DNA from: Gemmata palustris
Lineage (GTDB): Bacteria; Planctomycetota; Planctomycetia; Gemmatales; Gemmataceae
Length of the DNA stretch: 64,000 nt
Assembly: GCF_017939745.1 (NCBI RefSeq)
Contig: NZ_JAGKQQ010000001.1
Location: forward strand, 4,712,001 to 4,776,000
Direction of reading: 5' to 3'
Both the position numbers and the translations under genes were made by a program. The notes under the pieces were generated by a model that was not told where the DNA came from, did not search any database, and saw nothing but the letters and a program-made list of their open reading frames with translations. Below are positions 15,316-25,533 of this stretch, one piece after another. Positions within the stretch are counted from its first letter, which is position 1. Each line of letters starts with the position of its first letter.

Positions 15316-18012
15316 ATGATGCGCCACTTCCTCGCGCTGGCCGTGTTGTTCGCCTTCACTCAACTCGCCCGCGCGCAAGAGAAAATCGACTTCGCGCGTG
15401 ACGTGCTGCCGATCCTGTCGAACCACTGTTTCCAGTGCCACGGGCCGGACGAGAAGGCCCGTAAAGGCGACCTGCGTCTCGATACCAAAGAAGACGCGCT
15501 GCGCAAACAGGGCGCGGTCATTGTGCCCAACAAGAGCAGCGAAAGTGAGTTCATCAAGCGCATCGAATCGGCGGACCCGAAAGAGGTAATGCCGCCGCGC
15601 AAGGCTAACAAGCCGCTGAAGCCCGAACAGGTCGCGGTGCTGAAAAAATGGATCGACCAGGGCGCTTCATGGGGCACGCACTGGTCGTTCGTCAAACCCG
15701 TGCGCCCGGTCCCCCCGAGCACAAAGTACCCGACACAAAACCCAATCGACAAATTCGTGTTCGCGCGCCTCGAAAAAGAAAAGCTCACTCCTTCGCCCGA
15801 AGCGGACAAAGAGCGGCTCATTCGCCGCGTCACACTCGACCTGACGGGACTCCCTCCCACCCCGGAAGAAGTCGATGCGTTCCTGAAGGACGATTCGCCC
15901 GGTGCCTACGAGACGGTCGTCGATCGGTTGCTCGCCTCCCCCCGGTTCGGCGAACGGATGGCGTGGGACTGGCTCGATGCGGCCCGTTACGCGGACAGCA
16001 ACGGCTACCAGGGCGACGGCGAACGCACCATGTGGCCGTGGCGCGATTGGGTGGTGAAGGCGTACAACGACAACCTGCCGTTCGATCAGTTCACCACCTG
16101 GCAACTCGCAGGAGACCATCTCCCCAAGCCCTCGCGCGAGCAACTCTTGGCGACCGCGTTCAACCGTAATCACATGATTAACGGTGAGGGCGGGCGCATC
16201 GCGGAGGAGAACCGAGTTGAATATGTTTTCGACCAAACGGAAACGACCGCGACCGTATGGATGGGCCTCACCGTGGGGTGCGCCCGGTGCCACGACCACA
16301 AGTTCGATCCGATCTTGCAGAAGGATTACTACAGCCTGTTCGCGTACTTCAACCAGACGCCCGTAAACGGCGGAAACGGTAGCGGACAAACGCCCCCTGT
16401 GATGGATTTTGGCACGCCCGAGCAGGAGAAGAAGCGCAAGGACACGCAAGTCGCTTACGACGAACTCGTGAAGAAGATCGTCCCGATCGAGACGAAGCTC
16501 CGCGAAGCCGGGATGGTGAAGAACAAGGACGGTAAGTACGAAACGACGCTGCCGCAACTGATCGAATCGGCGCTTCGCAAAGGTCCGAACGACCGCGCGG
16601 ACCAGAATTACGACGAACTCACCAAACACTACAAGGACAAAGAACCCGAATACGTGAAACTGCTCGGCGAAGTGCGGAAGGCCAAACAAATCCGCGATTC
16701 GGCGAGCGCGGCCCTGCCCAAAGTGATGGTGATGGGCGACCAGCCAACTCCGCGCGAAACGTTCATCCTCACCCGCGGCGCTTACGACAAAAAGGAAGGC
16801 AAAGTTCCTCCCGGTACGCCGGTCGGCCTCCCCGCACTTCCGAAGGGCGCGAGCGCGAACCGGCTCGCGCTCGCCGAATGGATCGCGTCGAAGGACAACC
16901 CGCTCACGGCCCGCGTTGCCGTGAACCGCTTGTGGCAAATGTTCTTCGGCACCGGGCTCGTGAAGACGGGCGATGACTTCGGCGTTCAGGGCGAGCGCCC
17001 CAGCCACCCGGAACTGTTGGATTGGCTCGCGGTGGAGTTTCAGAACCCGACCCCAGCTCCGAAGGGAGAGGGACTTCAGCAGCCGACTCTTCCTCCCCCT
17101 TCCTTTCTAGGGAAGGGGGCTGGGGGGTTAGGTTCTGCCGACAACCCCTCCCCAACCACTTCCCTAAACGGAGAGGGGCCTAAAACCAAGACGAGCGGAA
17201 CGGCGCCTGGTGGTTCTGGTTCGGCTCTCCCTTCCTTTTTAGGGAAGGGGGCTGGGGGGTTAGGTTCTTCTCCCTGGGACACCAAGCACATCGTCCGGCT
17301 CATCGTTACGAGCGCGACCTACCGCCAGTCAGCGAAGGTCACACCAGAGTTGCTCGAACGCGACCCGGACAACCGGCTCCTCGCGCGCGGCCCGCGCTAC
17401 CGGCTGCCGTCGTGGGTGATCCGCGACCAAGCCCTCGCCGCGAGCGGGTTGCTCACGCCGACCTACGGCGGCCCGCCGGTCAAAACGTACCAGCCGCCGG
17501 GCATCTGGGAAGAAGCAACATTCGGCAACAAGCGCTACGTTCAGGACAAGGGCGAGGCACTGTACCGGCGCAGCCTGTACGTGTTCTGGCGCCGAATCGT
17601 CGGTCCGACCATGTTCTTCGACGTGGCGAACCGTCAGACGTGCAGCGTGAAGACCACGACCACGAACACCCCGCTCCACGCACTCGTCACGCTCAACGAC
17701 ACGACATACGTGGAAGCGGCCCGCGCCCTGGCGCAACTCGCGCTCGAAAAAGGCGGCGCGACCGACGCGGAACGCCTCGCGTTCACCTTCCGGCGCGTCA
17801 CCTCGCGCAAGGCCACCGCGACCGAACAAAAGCTACTCGGCGCGGCGCTGGAGAAGCAGCGGAAGTTGTTCGCGGCGGACCGCGCGGCCGCCCTCAAGCT
17901 CCTGAAGGTGGGCGATTCGCCCCGCAACGAGAAATTGGACGCGACCGAGCACGCGGCCCTGGCCGCCGTGTGCCTGATGATGCTGAACCTGGACGAGACA
18001 CTCAATAAGTAG
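15316..18012 (+). CDS. PSCyt1-DUF1549-DUF1553 secreted cytochrome-type protein
   Basis: 898 residues. A signal peptide (MMRHFLALAVLFAFTQLARA) is followed by a Planctomycete cytochrome c domain with the haem motif CFQCH (residues 38-42). Next come DUF1549 (WDWLDAARYADSNGYQGDG; a second CARCH motif in VGCARCHDHKFDPI) and DUF1553 (NRLWQMFFGTGLVKTGDDFG, then VIRDQALAASGL and ETCSVK-like segments). Residues about 577-650 are not part of the family: they are translated copies of a repeat element (17044-17268), inserted where homologues run directly from VEF to a WD motif. The stop codon TAG is the start of another palindrome. The protein probably works with the neighbouring DUF1501 proteins at the cell surface. 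Confidence 0.95.
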   Translation: MMRHFLALAVLFAFTQLARAQEKIDFARDVLPILSNHCFQCHGPDEKARKGDLRLDTKEDALRKQGAVIVPNKSSESEFIKRIESADPKEVMPPRKANKPLKPEQVAVLKKWIDQGASWGTHWSFVKPVRPVPPSTKYPTQNPIDKFVFARLEKEKLTPSPEADKERLIRRVTLDLTGLPPTPEEVDAFLKDDSPGAYETVVDRLLASPRFGERMAWDWLDAARYADSNGYQGDGERTMWPWRDWVVKAYNDNLPFDQFTTWQLAGDHLPKPSREQLLATAFNRNHMINGEGGRIAEENRVEYVFDQTETTATVWMGLTVGCARCHDHKFDPILQKDYYSLFAYFNQTPVNGGNGSGQTPPVMDFGTPEQEKKRKDTQVAYDELVKKIVPIETKLREAGMVKNKDGKYETTLPQLIESALRKGPNDRADQNYDELTKHYKDKEPEYVKLLGEVRKAKQIRDSASAALPKVMVMGDQPTPRETFILTRGAYDKKEGKVPPGTPVGLPALPKGASANRLALAEWIASKDNPLTARVAVNRLWQMFFGTGLVKTGDDFGVQGERPSHPELLDWLAVEFQNPTPAPKGEGLQQPTLPPPSFLGKGAGGLGSADNPSPTTSLNGEGPKTKTSGTAPGGSGSALPSFLGKGAGGLGSSPWDTKHIVRLIVTSATYRQSAKVTPELLERDPDNRLLARGPRYRLPSWVIRDQALAASGLLTPTYGGPPVKTYQPPGIWEEATFGNKRYVQDKGEALYRRSLYVFWRRIVGPTMFFDVANRQTCSVKTTTTNTPLHALVTLNDTTYVEAARALAQLALEKGGATDAERLAFTFRRVTSRKATATEQKLLGAALEKQRKLFAADRAAALKLLKVGDSPRNEKLDATEHAALAAVCLMMLNLDETLNK
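17044..17268 (+). repeat. In-frame GC-rich interspersed repeats inside the DUF1553 gene
   Basis: Contains two right-half units of 43 bases (17094-17136 and 17226-17268; hallmark TAGGGAAGGGGGCTGGGGGG) and one left-half unit of 45 bases (17143-17187; hallmark CTAAACGGAGAGGGG). Left unit, 38 variable bases and right unit make 126 bases, a multiple of three. The first right unit is preceded by a degenerate left unit. The encoded peptide repeats PSFLGKGAGGLG. The same 45-38-43 unit occurs at 63186-63311. Confidence 0.9.
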
Positions 18013-18064
18013 GTCGGGCTGTGCCCGGCGCCAGCAAATACATGTCGGGCACAGCCCGACCTAC
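18009..18064. repeat. Palindromic repeat between DUF1553 and DUF1501 genes
   Basis: Arms of 19 bases (18009-18027 and 18046-18064; core GTCGGGCTGTGCCCG) around an 18-base loop. The TAG at 18010-18012 inside the left arm is the stop codon of the upstream gene, and the right arm ends 10 bases before the next ATG. It could act as a terminator or attenuator; it lacks a T-run and looks like a dispersed planctomycete palindrome. Confidence 0.85.
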
Positions 18065-18074
18065 GAGAACCGTC

Positions 18075-19532
18075 ATGCACCCCATCGACGAACGCGCACT
18101 GTTGCTCTCGCGCCGGCATTTCTTCGGGCGCGCTGCGACCGGCATCGGCACGGCCGCGCTCGGCGCGCTCCTCGCACGCGACGCGCACGGGGCCGACCGC
18201 GCGCGCATCGGTGGGCTGAAGGAATTGCCGCACTTCGCGCCGAAGGCCAAGCGCATCATCTACCTGTTTCAGAACGGCGCGCCGACGCACGTCGATCTCT
18301 TCGACTACAAGCCGGAACTTACCAAGCAGAAGGGAAAGCAGATCCCCGATTCCGTGGTGAAGGGCGCGCGGTTCAGCACGATGACCGGCGGGCAGACGGT
18401 TCGGCCGTGCTTGCCCGAAATCACCAAGTTCAAGCAGCACGGCGCGAGCGGCGCGTGGGTCAGCGACGTCCTTCCGCGCACGGCCGCCATCGCGGACGAA
18501 CTGTGCTTCGTGAAGTCGATGTTCACCACGCAGGTGAACCACGCGCCGGCGATCTGCTTCTTCCTCACCGGGTCCGAGATGCCGGGCCGCCCGAGTATGG
18601 GGAGCTGGCTCACCTACGGTCTCGGGAGCGAAACGGAAGAACTCCCCGGTTTCGTCGTGATGACCTCGCGCGACAAGGAAGCGTCGTGCGGCCAGATCTT
18701 CTACGACTTCTATTGGGGCAGCGGGTTCCTTCCGACCAAGTTCCAGGGCGTGAAGTTCCGCGGGCAGGGCGACCCGGTGCTCTACCTCTCGAACCCCGAC
18801 GGGTTGAGCAAGGAGAGCCGGCGCGCGTCTCTCGACGACCTCGCGAAGCTGAACGACCTCACCCTCAAGGAATTCGGCGACCCGGAAGTGGGTACGCGCA
18901 TCGCACAGTACGAGATGGCGTACAAGATGCAGACGAGCGTGCCGGAACTCACCGACTTCAGCAAGGAGCCGCAGAAGGTTCTCGACAGCTACGGGCCGGA
19001 CGTGAAGCGCCAGGGGAGCTTCGCCTACAACTGTTTGATGGCGCGCCGGCTCGTCGAGCGCGGCACCCGGTTCGTCCAACTCCTCCACGCCGGCTGGGAC
19101 CAGCACCGGAACCTCAACACGCAACTCAAGGTCCAATGCACTGATGTGGACGCGCCCTCGGCCGCGCTGGTGAGTGATTTGAAGCGCCTCGGGCTACTCG
19201 ACGACACGCTCGTGATTTGGGGCGGCGAGTTCGGCCGAACGCCGTTCCTCCAGGGCAAGATCGAGGACGTGAAGAGTTGGGGGCGCGACCACCACCCGTA
19301 TGTGTTCACGCTCTGGATGGCCGGTGGGGGAATCAAAAAGGGTACGAGCTACGGCGCGAGCGACGACTTCGGTTTCGCCCCCGCGAAGGACGCGGTTCAC
19401 GTCCACGACCTCCAGGCGACGCTCCTGCACCTGCTCGGCCTCGATCACACCAAACTCACGTTCCGGTTCCAGGGGCGCGACTTCCGCCTCACCGACGTTC
19501 ACGGCAGCGTCGTCAAAGGGGTGCTGGCGTAA
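18075..19532 (+). CDS. DUF1501 protein, Tat-exported sulfatase-like (second copy)
   Basis: 485 residues from the ATG at 18075; the frame is open to 18021 but the upstream part is the palindrome. The Tat signal is SRRHFFGRAATGIGTAALGA. Family motifs: IIYLFQNGAPTHVDLFDYKP, VNHAPAICFFLTGSEMPGRP, HAGWDQHRNL, WGGEFGRTPF and GRDHHPYVFTLWMAGGG. It differs clearly from the DUF1501 protein at 13957, so it is not a recent duplicate. It lies directly after the PSCyt1/DUF1553 gene, the usual planctomycete pairing. Confidence 0.93.
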   Translation: MHPIDERALLLSRRHFFGRAATGIGTAALGALLARDAHGADRARIGGLKELPHFAPKAKRIIYLFQNGAPTHVDLFDYKPELTKQKGKQIPDSVVKGARFSTMTGGQTVRPCLPEITKFKQHGASGAWVSDVLPRTAAIADELCFVKSMFTTQVNHAPAICFFLTGSEMPGRPSMGSWLTYGLGSETEELPGFVVMTSRDKEASCGQIFYDFYWGSGFLPTKFQGVKFRGQGDPVLYLSNPDGLSKESRRASLDDLAKLNDLTLKEFGDPEVGTRIAQYEMAYKMQTSVPELTDFSKEPQKVLDSYGPDVKRQGSFAYNCLMARRLVERGTRFVQLLHAGWDQHRNLNTQLKVQCTDVDAPSAALVSDLKRLGLLDDTLVIWGGEFGRTPFLQGKIEDVKSWGRDHHPYVFTLWMAGGGIKKGTSYGASDDFGFAPAKDAVHVHDLQATLLHLLGLDHTKLTFRFQGRDFRLTDVHGSVVKGVLA

Positions 19533-19800
19533 CCCCACGCCGCTAAACCATTCGATCGGGCACCCGTCCGACGAAATGTGCGCGGGCAATTGCCCGATCC
19601 GCGCCCGCCGGGATCTTTCGCACATTTCTCGCGGCGCGTTCATTCGCCCACCGCACGCATCATTCCCCTTCTACACCTGCGTTTATGTGCGTGCCAGTGG
19701 CGCGGGCCGGAGCGATTTCACCGCGGCGCCGGCACGCACCGTGCTGAAACTCATCCCAGTCGGTTGCGAGGACCGGCGACCTACACCGGGAGGGCACATC

Positions 19801-20745
19801 ATGCCAGCGAGAAAGAAGCACCACACCATCGGTGTGTTTGAATCGAAAGCACGGGCCGAACAAGCGATCGCGGACCTTCGAGCCGCCGGCTTTGAAGAGA
19901 GTAAAATCGGGATGGTGTACCGCGACGCGGCCGGCAAAACGGTGAAGACCGGGGCCGCGGACGAGACCCACGCCGAGGAAGGCGCAATAGCCGGCGCGTT
20001 GGCCGGGGCCACGGGCGGGGCCCTCGTGGGGGCGGGTATTCTTGCCGGCGTGATCCCGGTCATCGGGCCGGTTCTGGCGCTCGGTACCCTCGGGACCGTG
20101 CTCGTTAACGCCGCGGGCGGCGCGGCCCTGATCGGGCTGGCGGGTGCGCTCGTCGGTTGGGGCATCCCGGAGGAGGACGCCGAGTTCTACGAGCGCGAAG
20201 TCGAGAACGGACGGTATCTCGTAACCGTTGATGCGAACGGGCGGGGGCTGGAGGCCCGCGACATCATGCACCGCCGGAGCGGGTTCGACCGCCAGGGGTG
20301 GACCGCCGTTCGCGCCGATCGCGCGAACATCGTGGCCGACGGCCGGTTCGAGGCGCAGGACGGGCGCGTGATTCAGCTCCGCGAGGAACAGCTCCGGGCC
20401 AACACGGAAGAAATCGAGACGGGCAGCGTGAGCGTTCGGAAAGAAGTTCACACCGAGCAGCGGCAACTCACCGTCCCGGTGGAGCACGAAGAGGTGGTCA
20501 TCGAACGGCGCCCCGCGACCGGGACGGCGTCCGGAGAGATTCGGGCCGAAGAGATCCGCATACCGGTCAAAGAAGAGCGTGTGCGCGTGACTAAAGAGCC
20601 GGTCGTTACGGAAGAGGTAACGGTCGGCAAACGAAAGGTGCGCGAGAACCGAACGGTCAGCGGCACCGTGCGCAAAGAAGAAGCTGTCGTCGAATCCGAG
20701 GGCGGTGCCAAGGTGCGCCAGACGGTGAAAGCCGGTAAGAAGTAA
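19801..20745 (+). CDS. YsnF/AvaK (DUF2382) stress-response protein
   Basis: 314 residues from the ATG at 19801, with GGGAGGG upstream; the longer open frame (from 19300) is not supported. The N-terminal 60 residues (TIGVFESKARAEQAIADLRA, SKIGMVYRD) form a general-stress-protein-17M/YflT-like domain. A Gly/Ala-rich hydrophobic segment follows (about 65-125, like glycine-zipper domains). The C-terminal DUF2382 contains SVSVRKEVHTEQRQLTVPVE and VIERRP, IRIPVKEERVRVTKEPVV. Such proteins are stress-induced in many bacteria. The 268 bases before it are gene-free, with a GAAATGTGCG / CGCACATTTC inverted repeat. Confidence 0.88.
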   Translation: MPARKKHHTIGVFESKARAEQAIADLRAAGFEESKIGMVYRDAAGKTVKTGAADETHAEEGAIAGALAGATGGALVGAGILAGVIPVIGPVLALGTLGTVLVNAAGGAALIGLAGALVGWGIPEEDAEFYEREVENGRYLVTVDANGRGLEARDIMHRRSGFDRQGWTAVRADRANIVADGRFEAQDGRVIQLREEQLRANTEEIETGSVSVRKEVHTEQRQLTVPVEHEEVVIERRPATGTASGEIRAEEIRIPVKEERVRVTKEPVVTEEVTVGKRKVRENRTVSGTVRKEEAVVESEGGAKVRQTVKAGKK

Positions 20746-20760
20746 CCGAGCCCGGTACGC

Positions 20761-20794
20761 AACAAAACGCCCGCCAAAAGGCGGGCGTTTTGTT
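20761..20794. terminator. Bidirectional terminator
   Basis: Fifteen-base arms (AACAAAACGCCCGCC and its complement) around AAAA, with T-rich tails on both strands. It lies between the convergent YsnF-type and TIGR02996-type genes and serves both. Confidence 0.92.
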
Positions 20795-20801
20795 GCGCTC
20801 G

Positions 20802-22049
20802 TCAGAAATGAACACCCGGGAACCGCTTACGCAGCGCGGAAGGTACGTCGGCGGTGAATGCGTTGCCGGTCAGATCGAGTTCGCGAAGATTATTCATGTG
20901 AGACGACGCGACCAGCGCGAGGGCGCCGGCGTCGCTGATCGAGCACCAGCGAAGTGTCAGTATTTCCAGGTTTCGGAGCGCGTCGCTGGACGCAACGACC
21001 TCGAGCACGGGCGCATCGAGGCGCGTGTTTCCTCCGAACGCGAGCCACCACAACCCGCTCAGCGCCGCGCCACCCACGAGCGCGTGAAGTGGCGCGGAAT
21101 CCGCCCGGTAGTTGCGAAATTCGAGTACCCGGAGCCGGTCCAAAAACGGGCACTTCGCGAGCGCGGTCGCACTTTTCAGGTCCATTTTCTGGACCACGAC
21201 GGACTCGACGGGCGCTGCGTCCCAGATCGCTTTTGCGTTTCGCGCGAGCGTGCCCGCGTTTAGTACGGTTACGCCGGGGAACCCGCGCCAAAAGCCCGAC
21301 CACGTTACGCCCCGGATGACCGGGTACTCGGCCTGCCACACGTCGCCGAAGCGCGCGAGCAGTTCTTGTTCGCGCTCCGCGCCGGCGAAGAATTTCCCCG
21401 CGCGCAACTGGCGCGCGTGGGCGCACTGCAGACGAATGAATTCGGCGCGCTCGGGCTGAGCATTTTCCTGGAGCCAGTCCGCGTACACGAGGCGCGGGGT
21501 GTCGTCGTTCGGTTCGGTCGCGATCGCGCGGACCAGTGCGAGTTGATCGACCGAGTGCGCGCGCACCGGCCGGCCCTTCGGCGGCGCGTAGCGGAAGAGC
21601 CGGACGTCCCACTCGTCCGCGACGAGCAGGTACCGGCCGTCGGCCGAAAATCCGATGGCCGCCCACTTCCCGGCGCGCGGCGCATCGGTGATCGCAACGC
21701 GCGCGTCTTCGGGCGCGTCGATCCCGGTTAACCGGCCCGCGGGATCGAACGCGAGTCGGTCCCCTTGGGGCGAACGCGCGGGCAGTTCGCAGCCGTACCG
21801 GGTGCCCGGCGCGCCGCACTCGCCGTGCATGGAGAACTCCGCCCCGCGCCACGCCAGCACGCCCCGCGCGGTATCAAACGCTCGTTCCGCATCGGCGGAA
21901 CTGCCCATGCGGAGGCTCGTCGCCGCGCGCCCGAACCAGAGCCCGTACAGCCCGTCGGTGGTCCACACCACGAGCATCTGCCGGTGATCGGGGGCGGAAA
22001 CCGCGCGCACGCGCCCGGGAATCGGCTCCAGTTCAATGAGGTTCCACAT
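20802..22049 (-). CDS. TIGR02996-domain protein with leucine-rich-repeat-like C-terminus
   Basis: 415 residues. The N-terminal 170 residues resemble beta-propeller blades (RQMLVVWTTDGLYGLWFG, GKWAAIGFSADGRYLLVADE). The repeat-companion domain TIGR02996 follows at about 178-215 (LVRAIATEPNDDTPRLVYAD, then WLQENAQPERAEFIRLQ), a hallmark of Gemmata relatives. The C-terminus has leucine-rich-repeat segments (LRNLEILTLRWCSISDAGAL, NNLRELDLTGNAFT). It is probably a protein-interaction protein; the partner is unknown. Confidence 0.88.
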   Translation of the reverse strand: MWNLIELEPIPGRVRAVSAPDHRQMLVVWTTDGLYGLWFGRAATSLRMGSSADAERAFDTARGVLAWRGAEFSMHGECGAPGTRYGCELPARSPQGDRLAFDPAGRLTGIDAPEDARVAITDAPRAGKWAAIGFSADGRYLLVADEWDVRLFRYAPPKGRPVRAHSVDQLALVRAIATEPNDDTPRLVYADWLQENAQPERAEFIRLQCAHARQLRAGKFFAGAEREQELLARFGDVWQAEYPVIRGVTWSGFWRGFPGVTVLNAGTLARNAKAIWDAAPVESVVVQKMDLKSATALAKCPFLDRLRVLEFRNYRADSAPLHALVGGAALSGLWWLAFGGNTRLDAPVLEVVASSDALRNLEILTLRWCSISDAGALALVASSHMNNLRELDLTGNAFTADVPSALRKRFPGVHF

Positions 22050-22115
22050 GATCGTCCCGTGGTGCGAAGTGCGCTCAGCTTACCCGCGCACCGGCGGGTG
22101 TGGAGCCGCGTAGGA

Positions 22116-22157
22116 ACGCACGAACCCCGAGCGCTGGTGCGCTCGGGGTTCGTGCGT
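22116..22157 (-). terminator. Strong hairpin downstream of the GT2 gene
   Basis: Nineteen-base perfect arms (core CGAACCCCGAGCGC) with a TGGT/ACCA loop, 22 bases past the 3' end of the minus-strand glycosyltransferase. There is no long T-run. Confidence 0.65.
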
Positions 22158-22179
22158 GTATTTCGAGTACCGGGCGCGA

Positions 22180-23241
22180 TCAGTACCGGAACAGGCCGAG
22201 CCGGTACAACCGGTTGTAGATCACGTGGCGCCCCAAGTACCGGCGGATGCCCTGCTGGATCTCCTGCGGGCTCACGTCGCGCCCGTGGATCCGGCGCCGC
22301 AACCGCGTCATCTCTTCCTGGCCGTGCGTGTTCACCACGGTCATTGTTTTGGACGCATCGTGGATGCGGAACGCGCCGAGGAACCGGGGCATCCGGTAGA
22401 ACTTGGCCCCGGCGTCGACGAACCGCGCGATCAGGTCCCAGTCCATCGCGAACCGGAAGCTCTCGTCGATCCCGCCGACCTTGTCCCAGATCCGGCGGCG
22501 CCAGAACATCGTTTCCTGGGGCACGTAGTCGGCCCACTTCAGCACATCGGTGTCGTGCGGGGGCAGCACCCACCGCCCGATCTCGTCCCCCTGCTGGTTA
22601 ATCAGGACGCGGTGCCCGTACACGACGTCCACGTCCGGGTGGTCCTCGAAGTATTTCGCGACCGCGTGGAGCGCCCCGGGCAACAAGATGTCGTCCGAGT
22701 TGAGGTAGGCCATGATCGCGCCGTCGGTGTGCGCCAGGCCGAGGTTGATCGCGTGCGACTGGCCCCGGTCCTTCTGCATTTCGCAGTGGTGCAACCGAGA
22801 CCTGTACCGGGCGAGAACGTCGACGGTGCTGTCCGTTGATCCGCCGTCCTGCACGACGTACTGGAGCTCCGGGTACTCCTGATCGAGCACGCTCCGCATC
22901 GTGCCCTCCAGAAAGTCCCCCTGGTTGTACGACGGGGTGGCGATCGAGATGACCGGCGGGTTCTTCAGTACGGGTTTGGTGTGGTACCACTTCGGGACGC
23001 CCACGACCTTCGGCGGCTCGGTGAACGAGAGCTTGCCGAGAACCACGCGCAGGTCCAGTAGCACCTTGATCTGGTGCCGGATCCAGAACTTCCACGGGAG
23101 CCGCGGGCGCGTGTACGATTTCAGGCGCCCCAGTTCCTGTTGGAGCACCAGAACCTGGTTCGCGAGGTCCTGGACGCGCCGCTCCATCCCCAGGATAATG
23201 GGGTACTCGGTGGCGTTCGTGTCGGTCTCCGGCGAACTCAT
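22180..23241 (-). CDS. GT2-family glycosyltransferase
   Basis: 353 residues from the ATG at 23241, with GAGGGG upstream; the longer frame to 23400 overlaps the next gene. A ~90-residue N-terminal extension with a short coiled coil precedes the GT-A domain: VISIATPSYNQGDFLEGTMR, VVQDGGSTDSTVD, and the DxD-type AYLNSDDILLPGAL. PQETMFWRRRIWDKVGGIDE is the typical acceptor-side segment. It lies 29 bases after the GDP-fucose synthase gene, so a role in fucose-containing surface polysaccharide is likely; the exact sugar is unknown. Confidence 0.9.
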   Translation of the reverse strand: MSSPETDTNATEYPIILGMERRVQDLANQVLVLQQELGRLKSYTRPRLPWKFWIRHQIKVLLDLRVVLGKLSFTEPPKVVGVPKWYHTKPVLKNPPVISIATPSYNQGDFLEGTMRSVLDQEYPELQYVVQDGGSTDSTVDVLARYRSRLHHCEMQKDRGQSHAINLGLAHTDGAIMAYLNSDDILLPGALHAVAKYFEDHPDVDVVYGHRVLINQQGDEIGRWVLPPHDTDVLKWADYVPQETMFWRRRIWDKVGGIDESFRFAMDWDLIARFVDAGAKFYRMPRFLGAFRIHDASKTMTVVNTHGQEEMTRLRRRIHGRDVSPQEIQQGIRRYLGRHVIYNRLYRLGLFRY

Positions 23242-23270
23242 GGCTGTGCCCCTCTGTAGCGGCGGTGGTA

Positions 23271-24476
<1,206 letters not shown>

Positions 24477-25340
24477 TCACACGTACATCCAGCCCTCACG
24501 GGTGAGTCGGGGGTGCGTTGACAGAATCGCGTGGTCGGCGTCGCGGACCCCTCGGAGCGCCCCGGCCGCCGCGATGACCGCGTCCAGGGCGTCCCCGCCG
24601 GGGTTGCGCATCATCACGCGCCGGTGCCGATCGCCGATCCGCACCCGTTTATCCAGGGCGGCCAGAATCTCGTGCCGCGTCAGGCGCCGCTTACGAAGGA
24701 GCGGACCGCCCTTCGGCTGTTTGTAATTCTGGTGCGGAAGGCCGTTTCTCTTCAGTACCGATGACGGACAGCACTCGACCACGACGCGCTTCGCCTTCGG
24801 TAACTTGCGGTACTGGAACGGTAGCACCGCGGTACCGGGTGTCGCGGCCAGGTGTTGCACCACGTCGCGCATCCCGAAGAACGTCTGGTAGATCATGCGG
24901 TAGTGGAACCCGTCGAACGGCGCCTTGGCGTCGAAGTCGGACTGGCGCCGGCAGTGCAGCGCGCTGCGCAGCGGACCGTCGGGGAGCCGTTTGGTGCGGG
25001 CGATGCACTCCAAACCGCACTGGTAGGCGTCCTCGTACTCCGCGAGGAACGCGAACTGGTCCGCCCACGGCGCCCCTTCGGGAAACAGTTCAACGGGCAG
25101 CCCGAACGGGCAATCAAAACCCCACAGGGCCGCGTCGCTCGCGTTCACGATCCGCACCAGTTCCGCGAGGCACACGGCCCGTTCCGCGGTCCCGCAAAGC
25201 GAATCGAGTCGGTCGAGCGCGACGAGTGCCAGCCGCCCGCGTGCGCGAGCTTCCGTGCGCGCGATCCAGATCGTGCGCCCCGCCTGCTTCGCCCCAGAAA
25301 AGTCCACGCCGTAAACCGACTCGAACTCTGGTACCCGCAT
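24477..25340 (-). CDS. DUF429 protein (predicted RNase H-like nuclease family)
   Basis: 287 residues. Motifs VYGVDFSGAKQAGRTIWIA at the N-terminus and ALWGFDCPFGLPVEL near residue 75 are the first acidic strands of the DUF429 family, which has an RNase H-like fold. A conserved VVVECCPSSVLK and C-terminal GGDALDAVIAAAGALRG supply the remaining acidic residues. The biological role is not known. It is monocistronic, and the gaps of 124 and 193 bases on either side contain nothing recognised. Confidence 0.85.
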   Translation of the reverse strand: MRVPEFESVYGVDFSGAKQAGRTIWIARTEARARGRLALVALDRLDSLCGTAERAVCLAELVRIVNASDAALWGFDCPFGLPVELFPEGAPWADQFAFLAEYEDAYQCGLECIARTKRLPDGPLRSALHCRRQSDFDAKAPFDGFHYRMIYQTFFGMRDVVQHLAATPGTAVLPFQYRKLPKAKRVVVECCPSSVLKRNGLPHQNYKQPKGGPLLRKRRLTRHEILAALDKRVRIGDRHRRVMMRNPGGDALDAVIAAAGALRGVRDADHAILSTHPRLTREGWMYV

Positions 25341-25533
25341 CGTTCCCGCTCGTTGGCTGAGCTTTTGTGCCGTGTTATCCAGTGTGACAAAACGTTCGGG
25401 CCTGGCGATGCCGGTTGTCCGAATTGAGGCAATTAGGCGCCGCTGACCGATAAAAACAGCCCCTGATGAGCGTCCGAGGCACCTAACGAATTCGGCGCCC
25501 CGTTATTGGGCGGGCAAATGCGTCAATGTGAAC

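Noticed and set aside
17634..19136. 500-codon minus-strand frame
   Set aside because: Spans two real plus-strand genes and the palindrome between them; no motif or ribosome-binding site.
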